Source: Actinobacillus vicugnae (GTDB lineage: Bacteria; Pseudomonadota; Gammaproteobacteria; Enterobacterales; Pasteurellaceae). From it: a stretch of 64,000 nucleotides of DNA. The position numbers and the translations under genes are program-made. Positions 27,201 to 36,675 of the stretch are shown piece after piece. The first letter of the stretch is position 1; each line of letters starts with the position of its first letter. The notes beneath the pieces were generated by a model. It was not told the DNA's origin, searched no databases, and saw only the letters and a list, made by a program, of their open reading frames with translations. Where the stretch lies: positions 1 through 64,000 of the forward strand of contig NZ_CABFJY010000044.1 in assembly GCF_901687125.1 (NCBI RefSeq). The letters are read 5' to 3'.

Positions 27201-28652
27201 ATGGCGTTATCTAAAGCGCAAAAAGTAGCGGTATTAGTTGCAATACCTGTTATTTTTTTCTTATTGCCTGCACCAGAGGGACTTTCTCTGATTGCTTGGC
27301 GGTTGTTAGGTATTTATATTGCAACAATTGTTGGATTGGTAATTAAGCCTTATGGCGAGCCAGTATTATTACTTGCTGCTGTTGCCGCTTCCGCTGCGAC
27401 CATTGGTAATACTGAAGGTGCGGAGCAATTTGTAAAAGTGAGTCATACGTTAGCAGGCTATCAATCAGGTACTACATGGTTAATTTTTACAGCGTTTACG
27501 TTAAGTTCTGCGTTTGTGATTACAGGTTTAGGTAAGCGAATTGCGTATCATATGATTAGCTGGTTGGGAAGCACTACACTTCGTTTAGGCTATGTAACGC
27601 TCTTCTTAGATTTATTACTTTCTCCTGCTACCCCTTCAAACACCGCTCGCGCTGGTGGTATCGTTTTCCCAATCATTAACAGTGTCGCTGTTGCTTTAGG
27701 ATCTGATCCTGAAAAATCACCGAAACTTGCTGGTCGCTATTTATTATTAAATGTATATATGGTAGTAAAAACAACCAGTTATATCTTTTTAACAGCAATG
27801 GCACCAAATGCGTTAGCACTTTCATTAATGGCACCTATTTTAGGGCTTGATTTAAGTTGGGTGCAATGGTTCTTAGCTGCATCTGTACCAGGTTTAGCAT
27901 GCTTGTTCTTAATTCCATTCATATGTTATGTGATTGCGAAACCAGAACTCACCAAAGTTGATAATAAAGCGATTGCGCAAAAAGGCTTAGAAGAATTAGG
28001 TCCAATGAGCTTCCGTGAAAAAGCATTAGCGGTATTATTTGTGGTGGCGTTATTAGGTTGGATTTTCTCTGATTTCTTAAATGTGAATGCAACAACGGTA
28101 GCATTAATCACCATGGTGCTTTGTGTGGTATTAACCATCGTGTCTTGGGATGATATTCGTAAGAATAAAGCAGGTTGGGATACTTTAATTTGGTACGGTG
28201 GTATCATCGGTATGTCTGGTATTTTAGAAAAAGCGGGCTTTTTCAAATGGTTAGCGGACACATTAAGTGCAAACTTAAACTTCGGTGATCACGGTAATAT
28301 TGCGTTAATTGTTATTTTATTGTTAAGTGTATCAGTGCGTTACTTATTCGCATCAGGTGGTGCTTATGTAGCAGCTATGGTGCCAGTATTTGCAACAGTA
28401 GGTAAAGTAGCAGGCGCACCAATAGAATTATTAGCATTAGGCTTATTATTCTCTAACTCATACGGTGGCTCGGTAACACACTATGGTGGTGGCCCAGGTC
28501 CGATTACTTTTGGTGCGGGTTATAACGACATCAAATCTTGGTGGACAGCTGGTTTTGTGATTGCGTTTGGTAGCTTAATTATTCACGCTACATTAGGTAT
28601 TGCATGGTGGGAATTCTTATTCTCAGCAGGTTGGTTACCAACAGTGAAATAA
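27201..28652 (+). CDS. citT: CitT-type citrate/dicarboxylate antiporter (DASS family)
   Basis: 483 residues with about twelve hydrophobic segments. DASS-family motifs are visible: 'LLLSPATPSNTARAGGIVFPI' (Ser-Asn-Thr substrate/Na motif) and 'GLLFSNSYGGSVTHYGGGPGPITFGAGY'. The CitT subgroup exchanges citrate for succinate during anaerobic growth. Its location after citXG supports citrate as substrate, though other dicarboxylates cannot be excluded. A GAGG lies before the start and a strong terminator follows. Confidence 0.88.
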   Translation: MALSKAQKVAVLVAIPVIFFLLPAPEGLSLIAWRLLGIYIATIVGLVIKPYGEPVLLLAAVAASAATIGNTEGAEQFVKVSHTLAGYQSGTTWLIFTAFTLSSAFVITGLGKRIAYHMISWLGSTTLRLGYVTLFLDLLLSPATPSNTARAGGIVFPIINSVAVALGSDPEKSPKLAGRYLLLNVYMVVKTTSYIFLTAMAPNALALSLMAPILGLDLSWVQWFLAASVPGLACLFLIPFICYVIAKPELTKVDNKAIAQKGLEELGPMSFREKALAVLFVVALLGWIFSDFLNVNATTVALITMVLCVVLTIVSWDDIRKNKAGWDTLIWYGGIIGMSGILEKAGFFKWLADTLSANLNFGDHGNIALIVILLLSVSVRYLFASGGAYVAAMVPVFATVGKVAGAPIELLALGLLFSNSYGGSVTHYGGGPGPITFGAGYNDIKSWWTAGFVIAFGSLIIHATLGIAWWEFLFSAGWLPTVK

Positions 28653-28679
28653 TCTACCTAATTAGAGTGAATTAGCGGT

Positions 28680-28718
28680 GGGATTTTGCAATTACTTTGC
28701 AAAATCCCATTACTTTTT
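28680..28718 (+). terminator. Terminator after citT
   Basis: An 11-base stem GGGATTTTGCA / TGCAAAATCCC with loop ATTACTT, then ATTACTTTTTGG. The arms contain the TTTTGCA tail motif of uptake sequences without the AAGCGGT core. Confidence 0.8.
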
Positions 28719-28887
28719 GGTATGTTTAACAAACTGTTAAAAATTAGATCTAAATCACACCAAATTGCTAATTTTTGCAGTAAAATACTACAGCGTTGTT
28801 AATAATTTAGAGGTGTGCTGGGTTCAGCCATTTTTCAATTATTAACAAGCAACACACATCAATAAGCGTATTATTTAAGGATTAGCT

Positions 28888-30156
28888 ATGAGCGATTTAA
28901 AACAACAAGCATTAGACTTTCACGAATTTCCTGTACCAGGCAAAATCTCGGTTACCCCAACTAAATCACTTGCGACTCAGCATGATTTAGCTTTAGCGTA
29001 TTCACCAGGTGTTGCAGAACCATGTTTAGCCATTGAAAAAGACCCAGCAGCGGCTCGTCGTTATACCGCTCGTGGTAACTTAGTTGCAGTAATTTCAAAT
29101 GGTACTGCGGTGCTTGGTTTAGGAAACATTGGCGCATTAGCTTCTAAACCAGTAATGGAAGGTAAAGGTGTTTTATTTAAAAAATTTGCGGGTGTTGATG
29201 TATTTGATATCGAAATTAATGAACACGATCCAGATAAATTAGTGGATATTATTGCTTCATTAGAACCAACTTTTGGTGGGATTAACTTAGAAGATATTAA
29301 AGCGCCAGAATGTTTCTACATTGAGCGAAAATTACGTGAGCGTATGGGCATTCCTGTATTCCACGATGACCAACATGGTACAGCAATTATTGTCGGTGCA
29401 GCAGCATTAAATGGTTTAGAAATCGTGGGTAAAGCTATTTCAGACGTACGTTTAGTGGTAAACGGTGCTGGTGCTTCAGCAATTGCTTGTACTAATTTAT
29501 TACGCTCATTAGGCTTCAAAAAAGAAAATATCACTATGTGCGACTCTAAAGGTGTTATCTACCAAGGTCGTGGCGATAATATGGATGAAACCAAACAATT
29601 TTACGCTATTGAAGATAACGGCTGGCGTACACTTGCAGATGCAGTAGCAGGTGCAGACGTATTCTTAGGTTGTTCAAAAGCAGGTGCATTAAGCCAAGAT
29701 ATGATTAAAACAATGGCGAAAGATCCATTAATTTTAGCGCTAGCGAACCCTGTTCCAGAAACAACCCCACATGAAGCAAAAGAAGTTCGCCCAGATGCTA
29801 TCGTATGTACTGGTCGTTCTGACTACCCAAATCAAGTAAATAACGTGCTTTGCTTCCCATTCTTATTCCGTGGTGCATTAGATGTGGGTGCAACCGCAAT
29901 TAACGAAGAAATGAAAATGGCAGCAGCGCACGCAATTGCTGATTTAGCGAAAGAGCCAGTGCCATTTGAAGTGATTTCAACCTATGGCGAATTATCATTT
30001 GGTACTGATTACGTTATTCCAACGCCATTTGATCCACGTTTAATCGTTGCGGTTTCATCAGCAGTAGCTAAAGCAGCAATGAACTCAGGTGTTGCAACTC
30101 GCCCAATTACTGATTGGGATGCGTATGCAAAACAAGTGAAAGCGCTTGTTGCTTAA
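28888..30156 (+). CDS. maeB: Malic enzyme (oxaloacetate-decarboxylating), short form
   Basis: 422 residues. The sequence follows the catalytic half of E. coli MaeB closely: '[20 protein letters not shown]', '[20 protein letters not shown]', NAD(P)-binding '[16 protein letters not shown]', and '[22 protein letters not shown]'. It ends where MaeB continues into a phosphotransacetylase-like regulatory domain, so it is a short form of the enzyme. A terminator directly follows the stop and no leftover of the missing domain is visible. It converts malate to pyruvate and CO2. Cofactor preference is not decided by sequence reading. Confidence 0.88.
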   Translation: MSDLKQQALDFHEFPVPGKISVTPTKSLATQHDLALAYSPGVAEPCLAIEKDPAAARRYTARGNLVAVISNGTAVLGLGNIGALASKPVMEGKGVLFKKFAGVDVFDIEINEHDPDKLVDIIASLEPTFGGINLEDIKAPECFYIERKLRERMGIPVFHDDQHGTAIIVGAAALNGLEIVGKAISDVRLVVNGAGASAIACTNLLRSLGFKKENITMCDSKGVIYQGRGDNMDETKQFYAIEDNGWRTLADAVAGADVFLGCSKAGALSQDMIKTMAKDPLILALANPVPETTPHEAKEVRPDAIVCTGRSDYPNQVNNVLCFPFLFRGALDVGATAINEEMKMAAAHAIADLAKEPVPFEVISTYGELSFGTDYVIPTPFDPRLIVAVSSAVAKAAMNSGVATRPITDWDAYAKQVKALVA

Positions 30157-30172
30157 ATAAGTTAAATAACTT

Positions 30173-30205
30173 AAAAGAGGCGAATATTTTCGCCTCTTTT
30201 TATTT
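30173..30205 (+). terminator. Terminator after the malic enzyme gene
   Basis: AAAGAGGCGAA / TTCGCCTCTTT with a TATT loop, followed by TTTATTTTG. Its last bases overlap the -35 box of the rplY promoter. Confidence 0.9.
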
Positions 30206-30233
30206 TGCATTTTATGTAAAAAATGCGTAGAAT
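30205..30233 (+). promoter_or_regulatory. Promoter of rplY
   Basis: TTGCAT (30205-30210), 17-base spacer, TAGAAT (30228-30233), with a TG two bases upstream of the -10 (extended -10). Transcription would start near 30240, leaving a leader of about 100 bases. Confidence 0.7.
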
Positions 30234-30239
30234 ACGCAC

Positions 30240-30342
30240 TCGACTTTTTTAGTCGAATTTATTTTGTGGAATAGCTGGGTCGCCTGCTATTTTTTATATT
30301 CACGGAACATTATGTTCCTTTTTACTTTAAGAGAATTAAACA
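30240..30342 (+). ncRNA. Structured leader of rplY
   Basis: Three hairpins in a row: TCGACT / AGTCGA (30240-30256), AATAGC / GCTATT followed by TTTT (around 30271-30296), and GGAACA-TTA-TGTTCC followed by TTTTT (around 30303-30322). In E. coli and relatives L25 represses its own translation through the mRNA leader. The second hairpin has a U run and could instead be an attenuator. The exact binding structure here is inferred. Confidence 0.5.
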
Positions 30343-30630
30343 ATGTCATTCAAATTTGAAGCTGAAGTTCGTTCTACGCAAGGTAAGGGTGCGAGCCGCC
30401 GCCTGCGTCACAATGGTCAAGTTCCTGCAATCATCTACGGTGGTAATGCAGAGCCTGTATCAATCGTTTTAAACCACGATAACGTAAACAACGCACAAAT
30501 CCACGATGCGTTCTACAGCGAAGTGTTAACTATCGTTGTTGCGGGTAAAGAAGAGCAAGTTAAAGTACAAGCGATTCAACGTCACCCAACTAAACCAAAA
30601 TTAGTTCACTTAGACTTCAAACGTGTTTAA
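30343..30630 (+). CDS. rplY: 50S ribosomal protein L25
   Basis: 95 residues, matching the short E. coli-type L25 without the CTC extension. '[30 protein letters not shown]' is the 5S rRNA-binding signature, and '[21 protein letters not shown]' the C-terminus. It binds 5S rRNA in the large subunit. Strong promoter, structured leader and own terminator indicate a single-gene unit. Confidence 0.96.
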   Translation: MSFKFEAEVRSTQGKGASRRLRHNGQVPAIIYGGNAEPVSIVLNHDNVNNAQIHDAFYSEVLTIVVAGKEEQVKVQAIQRHPTKPKLVHLDFKRV

Positions 30631-30660
30631 TGATTAAACGTTAGCCTTTAGTGAAAAGAG

Positions 30661-30694
30661 AGGATTAAGTTTTTCGGAACTTAATCCTTTTTTG
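30661..30694 (+). terminator. Terminator after rplY
   Basis: AGGATTAAGTT / AACTTAATCCT with loop TTTCGG-type, followed by TTTTTTG. Confidence 0.9.
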
Positions 30695-30728
30695 TTTGCC
30701 AATTATTAGGCTAACAAGCGGTTCATTC

Positions 30729-30757
30729 TTGGCAAAAGTTTGCAAATCCGCTATAAT
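30729..30757 (+). promoter_or_regulatory. Promoter of the RNase P RNA gene
   Basis: TTGGCA (30729-30734), 17-base spacer, perfect TATAAT (30752-30757), placing the start at the 5' end of the RNase P RNA near 30767. An uptake sequence core (ACAAGCGGT) lies immediately upstream. Confidence 0.85.
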
Positions 30758-30766
30758 CGCCATTCT

Positions 30767-31150
<384 letters not shown>

Positions 31151-31160
31151 CCATTTAAAA

Positions 31161-31197
31161 GAGCGAACAGGGTAACTTGTTCGCTTTTTGTTTTTTA
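31161..31197 (+). terminator. Terminator after rnpB
   Basis: AGCGAACA / TGTTCGCT stem with loop GGGTAACT-type, then TTTTTGTTTTTT. It lies just before the ribosome-binding site of the next gene. Confidence 0.9.
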
Positions 31198-31209
31198 AGG
31201 AGAGAACTA

Positions 31210-31851
31210 ATGAAATTAGTAAAATTACTTAGTGTATTTTTCGCAGTATCGTTTAGCTCACAATTGTTTGCACATCCACATTCTTTTGTCGATTTAAAAA
31301 ATAAAGTATTGGTAGAAGGCACAAAATTAAACGCGTTTGAAATGGAATGGATGCTAGATGAAATTGCATCGGCAGAATTAATTTATGAAGTGAATAATAG
31401 TGCGGATAAAACGGCAACCGAAAAATCTATTACAGATGAAATGACGCAAACTGCGATTGAAGCGCATTATTTTAGCTATCTTTATGACGCTAAAGATCAG
31501 CCTATCAAATTTAGCGCAAAGCCACGGAATACGCGTTTTGATATTCACGGTAATCGAGTAGTGTTTTATCTAACGATCCCGCTAAGTAAACCGCATGATC
31601 TCAAGAATAATCCCGTCCGTTTTTATACCTATGAACCAAGCTACTATATGGGTATGGAATACAATAACGTCCAAGCATTGTCAATTAACACTTCACAATG
31701 CAAAGCTACGCTAACGCAGCCTCAAATCAGCAATTCTCTTCGTTTGTATGCTTCTAGCTTAGATAAAAACCAGTCGCCAGATATGCCTGAAAATGAAGAT
31801 AATTCTTTAGGCGCACAATTTGCACAGAAGGTAACAGTCGTATGCGAGTAA
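31210..31851 (+). CDS. DUF1007 periplasmic protein, partner of a NicO metal transporter
   Basis: 213 residues from the ATG at 31210, preceded by GGAGAG; an earlier start would lie in the rnpB terminator. A signal peptide (residues 1-20, ending SQLFA) is followed by mature 'HPHSFVDLKNKV', a histidine at the very N-terminus that could bind metal. DUF1007 proteins are regularly encoded beside NicO-family Ni/Co transporters, as here, with a 10-base overlap to the next gene. Its role is probably periplasmic metal delivery or regulation; this is inferred. Confidence 0.82.
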   Translation: MKLVKLLSVFFAVSFSSQLFAHPHSFVDLKNKVLVEGTKLNAFEMEWMLDEIASAELIYEVNNSADKTATEKSITDEMTQTAIEAHYFSYLYDAKDQPIKFSAKPRNTRFDIHGNRVVFYLTIPLSKPHDLKNNPVRFYTYEPSYYMGMEYNNVQALSINTSQCKATLTQPQISNSLRLYASSLDKNQSPDMPENEDNSLGAQFAQKVTVVCE

Positions 31852-32852
31852 CAGCTAAATTAGCTATTTGGCTAGCGGTCATTTTTTTGCTACTTTTTGC
31901 AATCTACCAAAGCTATCCCATAGTGCTTTATCAGGTAATGCTATGGCAAAAATCATTTAATCAGCAAATTTCAGGTTCGCTAACTGCATTAAGCCAACAT
32001 TCTCAACAAGCAGGCTTAACGTTGATGCTAATCAGTTTTCTGTATGGCGTATTCCATGCGGTAGGACCTGGACATGGCAAATTTATTTTAACAAGCTACT
32101 TGTCGCTTGAAAAAACCAAACTAACTCAGGCGATGAAAATCAGCCTGCTATCTGCTTTGATGCAAGGTGTGGTAGCGGTGAGTTTGGTTACGGTAATTGT
32201 GGTCGTATTTACGCTTTCTCGTAGCTACTTCAATTTCACCTTGAAATGGGTAGAACGGGGCAGCTTTGCTTTTATGATTTTATTTGGTGTTTATTGGTGT
32301 TATCAGGCGTTTAAACCATTTTGGCAAAAGCGTAAAGTACAGTCTACACCGAAAATTCGTCAAATTTCACTTAACCAAAACTTGCAACATAATCATAAAA
32401 TTCAACCGCTTGTTACAGTAAAATCACATGTACATTCAGAGCATTGTGGTTGTGGACATCAGCATTTGCCTTCTTCACAACAAATGCAACATGCAAAAGA
32501 TTGGAAAGCACAATTAATGATTATTTTTAGTATCGGTGCCAGACCTTGCTCTGGGGCGATATTAGTTTTATTTTTAGCTTATACGCTGGATTTATACTTG
32601 TGGGGTATCGCATCTGCGTTGATTATGGCGGTGGGAACAGGGCTAACATTGAGTTTATTTGCTGGGCTTGTATTAGTTGCGCGTAATAAAGCGATCCGTT
32701 TGAGTTCGTGGTATATTTCTGAGCAGACCAGTAAAAAACTGGCGTTGAGCTTAAAAATTGTAGCGGGGATCGGTTTAATTTTATTAGGTATTACCTTATT
32801 CCACAGCAGTTTTATTGAAATTAGCACGGGGTCAGGATTGCTTCGACGATAA
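31842..32852 (+). CDS. NicO-family nickel/cobalt transporter (RcnA-like)
   Basis: 336 residues with about six hydrophobic helices. The family motif 'FHAVGPGHGKFILTSYL' is near residue 77 and the second motif 'IFSIGARPCSGAILVLFLAY' near residue 230. Between them lies a histidine-rich cytoplasmic loop ('HVHSEHCGCGHQHLP') likely to bind metal. RcnA-type members export Ni or Co, while other NicO proteins import; the direction cannot be told from sequence. Overlaps the DUF1007 gene by 10 bases. Confidence 0.85.
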   Translation: MRVTAKLAIWLAVIFLLLFAIYQSYPIVLYQVMLWQKSFNQQISGSLTALSQHSQQAGLTLMLISFLYGVFHAVGPGHGKFILTSYLSLEKTKLTQAMKISLLSALMQGVVAVSLVTVIVVVFTLSRSYFNFTLKWVERGSFAFMILFGVYWCYQAFKPFWQKRKVQSTPKIRQISLNQNLQHNHKIQPLVTVKSHVHSEHCGCGHQHLPSSQQMQHAKDWKAQLMIIFSIGARPCSGAILVLFLAYTLDLYLWGIASALIMAVGTGLTLSLFAGLVLVARNKAIRLSSWYISEQTSKKLALSLKIVAGIGLILLGITLFHSSFIEISTGSGLLRR

Positions 32853-32957
32853 CTTTAGGTAATTGATTAGATTAAAAAATCTTTTCAAACGTTAAAAAAT
32901 CATTACAATGCAATCGTTTTCGTTTTTCTATTTTTAACTTTCATGAGGCTTTTTTTG

Positions 32958-34406
32958 ATGGATTTTATTGTTTCGGGCTTTGAAAATCTATTGACGTGGA
33001 TTGTCAATACTATTGATGGACCGCTCTGGGATGTAACTATTTTGTTACTTTTAGGCGTTGGGATATTTTTCACGATTACCACAGGGCTAGTTCAATTACG
33101 TTTATTGCCAAGAAGTATTCAAGAAATGTGGGGTGGACGTGCAACGGAAGGTAGATCGCTTACCCCATTTCAGGCTTTTGCAACAGGCTTAGCGAGCCGT
33201 GTTGGGGTTGGTAATATTGGTGGTGTTGCAACAGCGATCGCATTAGGTGGGCCAGGTGCAGTATTTTGGATGTGGATTACCGCATTAATGGGGATGAGTT
33301 CGGCATTTGCAGAATCCTCATTGGCGCAGTTATATAAAACACGTGATCCGAATGGAATGTTCCGTGGCGGGCCTGCGTACTATATTACGCGTGGTTTAAA
33401 ATTTAAGCCAATGGCAATTGCTTTTGCAATCACGTTAATTTTTACCTTTGGTTTTGCGTTTAATGCAGTGCAGTCAAACTCTATTGTTGCAGCAACGAGT
33501 AAAGCTTGGGAATGGAATGGTCAATACGTCGGTCTTGTGCTGGTTATTTTAACAGGCATTATCATTTCTGGTGGTGTAAAACTGATTGGGCAAGTATCTT
33601 CTAAAGTAGTACCAATGATGGCGTTATTTTACTTAATTATTGCGATCATTATTTTAGGAATGAACATTGAACGTGTTCCTTCAGTATTAGCTTTAATTAT
33701 TGATAGCGCTTTTGATTTTTCGGCAGCCGCTGGTGGTATGTTTGGTACTTTAGTCTCAAAAACCATGCTAATGGGGATTAAACGTGGTTTATTCTCAAAC
33801 GAAGCAGGTATGGGGTCTGCCCCAAACTCAGCAGCAACTTCTGATGCAAAACACCCTGCGAGCCAAGGTTTAATCCAAATGTTAGGCGTATTTGTTGATA
33901 CTATGGTAGTTTGTACTTGTACGGCAGCAATTATCCTCATGTCAGATAACTATGGTAGTGAAAGCTTAAAAGGGGTAGAACTTACTCAAACAGCCTTGCA
34001 GTATCATTTAGGTGAATTTGGCGTACACTTCTTAGCCTTTATCATCTTATTATTTTGCTATACCTCAATTATTGGTAACTATGCTTATGCAGAAACCAAT
34101 ATTCGCTATATTAAAAACAAACCTTGGTTTGTTTGGGGCTTCCGAGGCATTGTATTATTCTTCGTTTATTTTGGCGCAGTGCGTGATGGTGGTATCGTTT
34201 GGGCTTTTGCAGATACCGTAATGGCGTCTATGGCAGTAATTAATTTAATTGCGATTCTTATTCTTGCGCCAATTGTATGGCGTTTATTAAAAGATTATGT
34301 ACGCCAAGTTAAAGCAGGCAAAGAACCAGCGTTTAACATTGAAGAGCACCAAGATTTAATTCATCGTGGTGTAGATCCATTAATTTGGAGTGCTAAAGAC
34401 AAATAG
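32958..34406 (+). CDS. Alanine/glycine:cation symporter (AGCS family)
   Basis: 482 residues from the ATG at 32958, with TGAGG nine bases upstream; a start at 32943 would leave no ribosome-binding site. About eleven membrane helices. AGCS signatures include 'GLASRVGVGNIGGVATAIALGGPGAVFWMW' and 'KRGLFSNEAGMGSAPNSAAT'. It imports alanine or glycine (or relatives) with Na+ or H+. A very long terminator hairpin follows. Confidence 0.88.
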   Translation: MDFIVSGFENLLTWIVNTIDGPLWDVTILLLLGVGIFFTITTGLVQLRLLPRSIQEMWGGRATEGRSLTPFQAFATGLASRVGVGNIGGVATAIALGGPGAVFWMWITALMGMSSAFAESSLAQLYKTRDPNGMFRGGPAYYITRGLKFKPMAIAFAITLIFTFGFAFNAVQSNSIVAATSKAWEWNGQYVGLVLVILTGIIISGGVKLIGQVSSKVVPMMALFYLIIAIIILGMNIERVPSVLALIIDSAFDFSAAAGGMFGTLVSKTMLMGIKRGLFSNEAGMGSAPNSAATSDAKHPASQGLIQMLGVFVDTMVVCTCTAAIILMSDNYGSESLKGVELTQTALQYHLGEFGVHFLAFIILLFCYTSIIGNYAYAETNIRYIKNKPWFVWGFRGIVLFFVYFGAVRDGGIVWAFADTVMASMAVINLIAILILAPIVWRLLKDYVRQVKAGKEPAFNIEEHQDLIHRGVDPLIWSAKDK

Positions 34407-34438
34407 AGAACAAGTCCAATCTGTTTTTTATTTGTAAG

Positions 34439-34495
34439 GCGATAACATTTATTTACATTTGTGTGTAAATGAATGTTATCGCTTTGTTATTTTAG
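34439..34495 (+). terminator. Long terminator hairpin after the AGCS symporter gene
   Basis: GCGATAACATT ... AATGTTATCGC, with an inner ATTTACA ... TGTAAAT, make a nearly continuous stem of about 18 base pairs around a short loop. TTTGTTATTTT follows. It ends within the ribosome-binding region of the next gene. Confidence 0.85.
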
Positions 34496-34511
34496 GAGAA
34501 AAACAGTGGAA

Positions 34512-36530
34512 ATGAAAAAAACATATTTGGCGCTATTAGCTGCTTCAACATTGGCTTCAACAGCTGTAGCGCAAGATATTGTGGTATTTGGTGATAGCCT
34601 AAGTGATATTGGGCAAACAGGATGGTTAAATAAAGCGACATATAATCAGCCTAATGGAAGCGCAAATGCACTTTACAATGAACATTTAGCAACAGCACTT
34701 GGTAGTACATTAACTGCCTCTTCAAAAGGTGGTTCGAATTACGCCTACAGTGGCGGAGTAGTTGTTGCGACAAATAGCGAATATACGAGTCGCCAGCCTA
34801 ATGTGGCGTTAGCACAACAAATTCAAAATTACCTAGCAAGTGGGGTAAAAAATGATGCGTTACACATTATGTGGGCAGGTGGTAATGATTTACCTACCAT
34901 TTTAACTAAAGCGATTGCAAGTCAAAATGCGCTACAAACGGTGCAAACAGAAAGTGCAACGGTTGCGCAAAATAGTGCTCAGCAATGGGCTAGCTTAAAA
35001 CAAGCGGGTGTAGAACTCGTTGTTGCACCTACGATACCAAATGTGGCTTACACGCCATCGCTATTTCAACAGTTTGGTACAGCTGCGGCGAATAGCTTTG
35101 CCAATAACGTTGAGAAAGTACGAGTAGGTTATGGTGAAACAGCTAAAGCAGCATTCCTGCAAGCCTTTGATGCAAATCTGGCGATTTTAGCGAAGAGTAC
35201 ACAATCGAATCTTGCAGATTTTGAAAATGCACGTGTACAGGTTTTAACGAATACCGTTGATGCCTTATATCAATCACCATTAGGTGCAGCTCTGGGTGCA
35301 GCCATCGATCGGAATGCTTTTACGAGTACGTTAATTCAGCAATATCAACAATTTGCAACCCAAGCGGCTAGCGCAACCAGTTTATTAAATAGTGCAACTA
35401 CGCAAGCGCTAAATTCAGTTGGTGGAAATATCGTGCGAATTGACACTGATGCGCTATTTAACGACATGTTGTCTAATCCAGCTGATTTTGGCTTTAGTAA
35501 TACCACTGCAACAGTTTGTGCGTCAACAACAAAGGCAATTTGTACTGGAGATGAACAAGCAGATAAGAAATTATTCGCAGACGGTTTTCACCCTGGTGCG
35601 ATCGCCCATAAAGTAATGGCAGATTACATTTTAAATGTGTTACAAGCGCCAAGCGAAATCAGTGTTTTACCGCAATTAGCGCTACATTCAACGGAAAAAA
35701 CGTTTGATTTTGCACGTCAGCAAAGTAATAACAACCGCTTATTGAAGCAAGAAGCAAAAACGGTACAGGCTATTGCAGCTTATCAAGTTTACGATAAAGG
35801 TAATGCACTTTACGCTGGTTTAAAAGCGCAATTTACGCCAGAATGGCAGTTATCGACAGTGTTTAGCCATAGCGATTTAGAAGGGCAAAAAGGCTCAACT
35901 AAAGGCGAAATTAAAAGTAATGCGATTAATACAGCGTTACGTTATGACGCTGATAAATGGTGGTTAGGTGCAGCATTGCAACTTAGTGATAACGATTATA
36001 AAACTTCACGTCATATTCGGTTAGCTCAAGCTCAACGTGCACAAAAAGCGGAAACCAGTGGTGCAGTTATTAGTGCAGGTTTATTCGGTGGCTATGAATG
36101 GCAAATTGAGAATAACAATCTTACATTCTTGGCCGATATTACACATAGCCATGGCAAAATAGCTGCCTTTGGTGAAGAAAATACAAATGTGATGAGATTA
36201 ACTTTTACGGATCAATCTATTCGTAGTTTGCGTAGTGGTATTGGTGCAGAATATCGTTACCAATTTACCAATTGGCAACCATATTTAAATGCACGTTGGG
36301 TAAAAGAATGGCGTGATTCGCCAGCAACATTACAAACTCAGCTTAATAACAGTCAATTTAACGTAGCTTTAGCGCAGGCAGATAAGAGCTGGTTAAATAT
36401 GCAAGCTGGGCTTGATTGGAAGGCTAAAACAAGCCCATGGCATTTCCAACTTGCCGTACAACGTGATTTAGGTCGTAAAGACAATTTCTCTGGGACTTCT
36501 TTCCATACGCAGTTAGGTTATCAATTCTAG
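34512..36530 (+). CDS. GDSL-family esterase autotransporter
   Basis: 672 residues from the ATG at 34512 (AGGAGAAAA upstream; a GTG at 34506 is an alternative). A signal peptide of about 21 residues ends 'ASTAVA'. The passenger (about 22-385) is a GDSL/SGNH hydrolase: block I 'VVFGDSLSDIG' with the catalytic serine, 'GGNDLP' (block III) and 'DGFHPGAIAHK' (block V, Asp and His). A C-terminal autotransporter beta-barrel (about 400-672) ends in phenylalanine ('HTQLGYQF'). It resembles surface-bound lipases/esterases such as EstA. Substrate unknown. Confidence 0.9.
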   Translation: MKKTYLALLAASTLASTAVAQDIVVFGDSLSDIGQTGWLNKATYNQPNGSANALYNEHLATALGSTLTASSKGGSNYAYSGGVVVATNSEYTSRQPNVALAQQIQNYLASGVKNDALHIMWAGGNDLPTILTKAIASQNALQTVQTESATVAQNSAQQWASLKQAGVELVVAPTIPNVAYTPSLFQQFGTAAANSFANNVEKVRVGYGETAKAAFLQAFDANLAILAKSTQSNLADFENARVQVLTNTVDALYQSPLGAALGAAIDRNAFTSTLIQQYQQFATQAASATSLLNSATTQALNSVGGNIVRIDTDALFNDMLSNPADFGFSNTTATVCASTTKAICTGDEQADKKLFADGFHPGAIAHKVMADYILNVLQAPSEISVLPQLALHSTEKTFDFARQQSNNNRLLKQEAKTVQAIAAYQVYDKGNALYAGLKAQFTPEWQLSTVFSHSDLEGQKGSTKGEIKSNAINTALRYDADKWWLGAALQLSDNDYKTSRHIRLAQAQRAQKAETSGAVISAGLFGGYEWQIENNNLTFLADITHSHGKIAAFGEENTNVMRLTFTDQSIRSLRSGIGAEYRYQFTNWQPYLNARWVKEWRDSPATLQTQLNNSQFNVALAQADKSWLNMQAGLDWKAKTSPWHFQLAVQRDLGRKDNFSGTSFHTQLGYQF

Positions 36531-36535
36531 TTTAA

Positions 36536-36598
36536 ACAAGCGGTTGAATTTTGTGACTTTTTACAAAAAAGTGACATTTTTTAATCGCTTGTTTTTTT
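36536..36598 (+). terminator. Imperfect inverted uptake sequences after the esterase gene
   Basis: AAACAAGCGGTT and AATCGCTTGTTTTTTT face each other; the second copy carries T for C in the core (ATCGCTTG). The inner part AGTGAC/GTGACT also pairs in places. A run of seven T's follows, so a terminator is likely. Confidence 0.65.
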
Positions 36599-36602
36599 GT
36601 AA

Positions 36603-36618
36603 TGTGATCTTATTCACA
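36603..36618. promoter_or_regulatory. Consensus CRP site upstream of the thi operon
   Basis: TGTGA-TCTTAT-TCACA is an exact match to the CRP half-sites with 6-base spacing. The flanks continue the symmetry (AA...TT). Its centre (36610.5) is about 61.5 bases upstream of the start predicted from the promoter at 36636-36664, the classic class I position. Binding is inferred from sequence. Confidence 0.7.
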
Positions 36619-36635
36619 TATTCAAAAGTAACCAG

Positions 36636-36664
36636 TTGGTTTTCACTAGCCATTTCTTTACACT
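36636..36664 (+). promoter_or_regulatory. Promoter of the thiM operon
   Basis: TTGGTT (36636-36641), 17-base spacer, TACACT (36659-36664). Both boxes are weak, as expected for an activator-dependent promoter. The predicted start, about 36671, is just ahead of the TPP riboswitch. Confidence 0.55.
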
Positions 36665-36675
36665 ATCACTGATTT

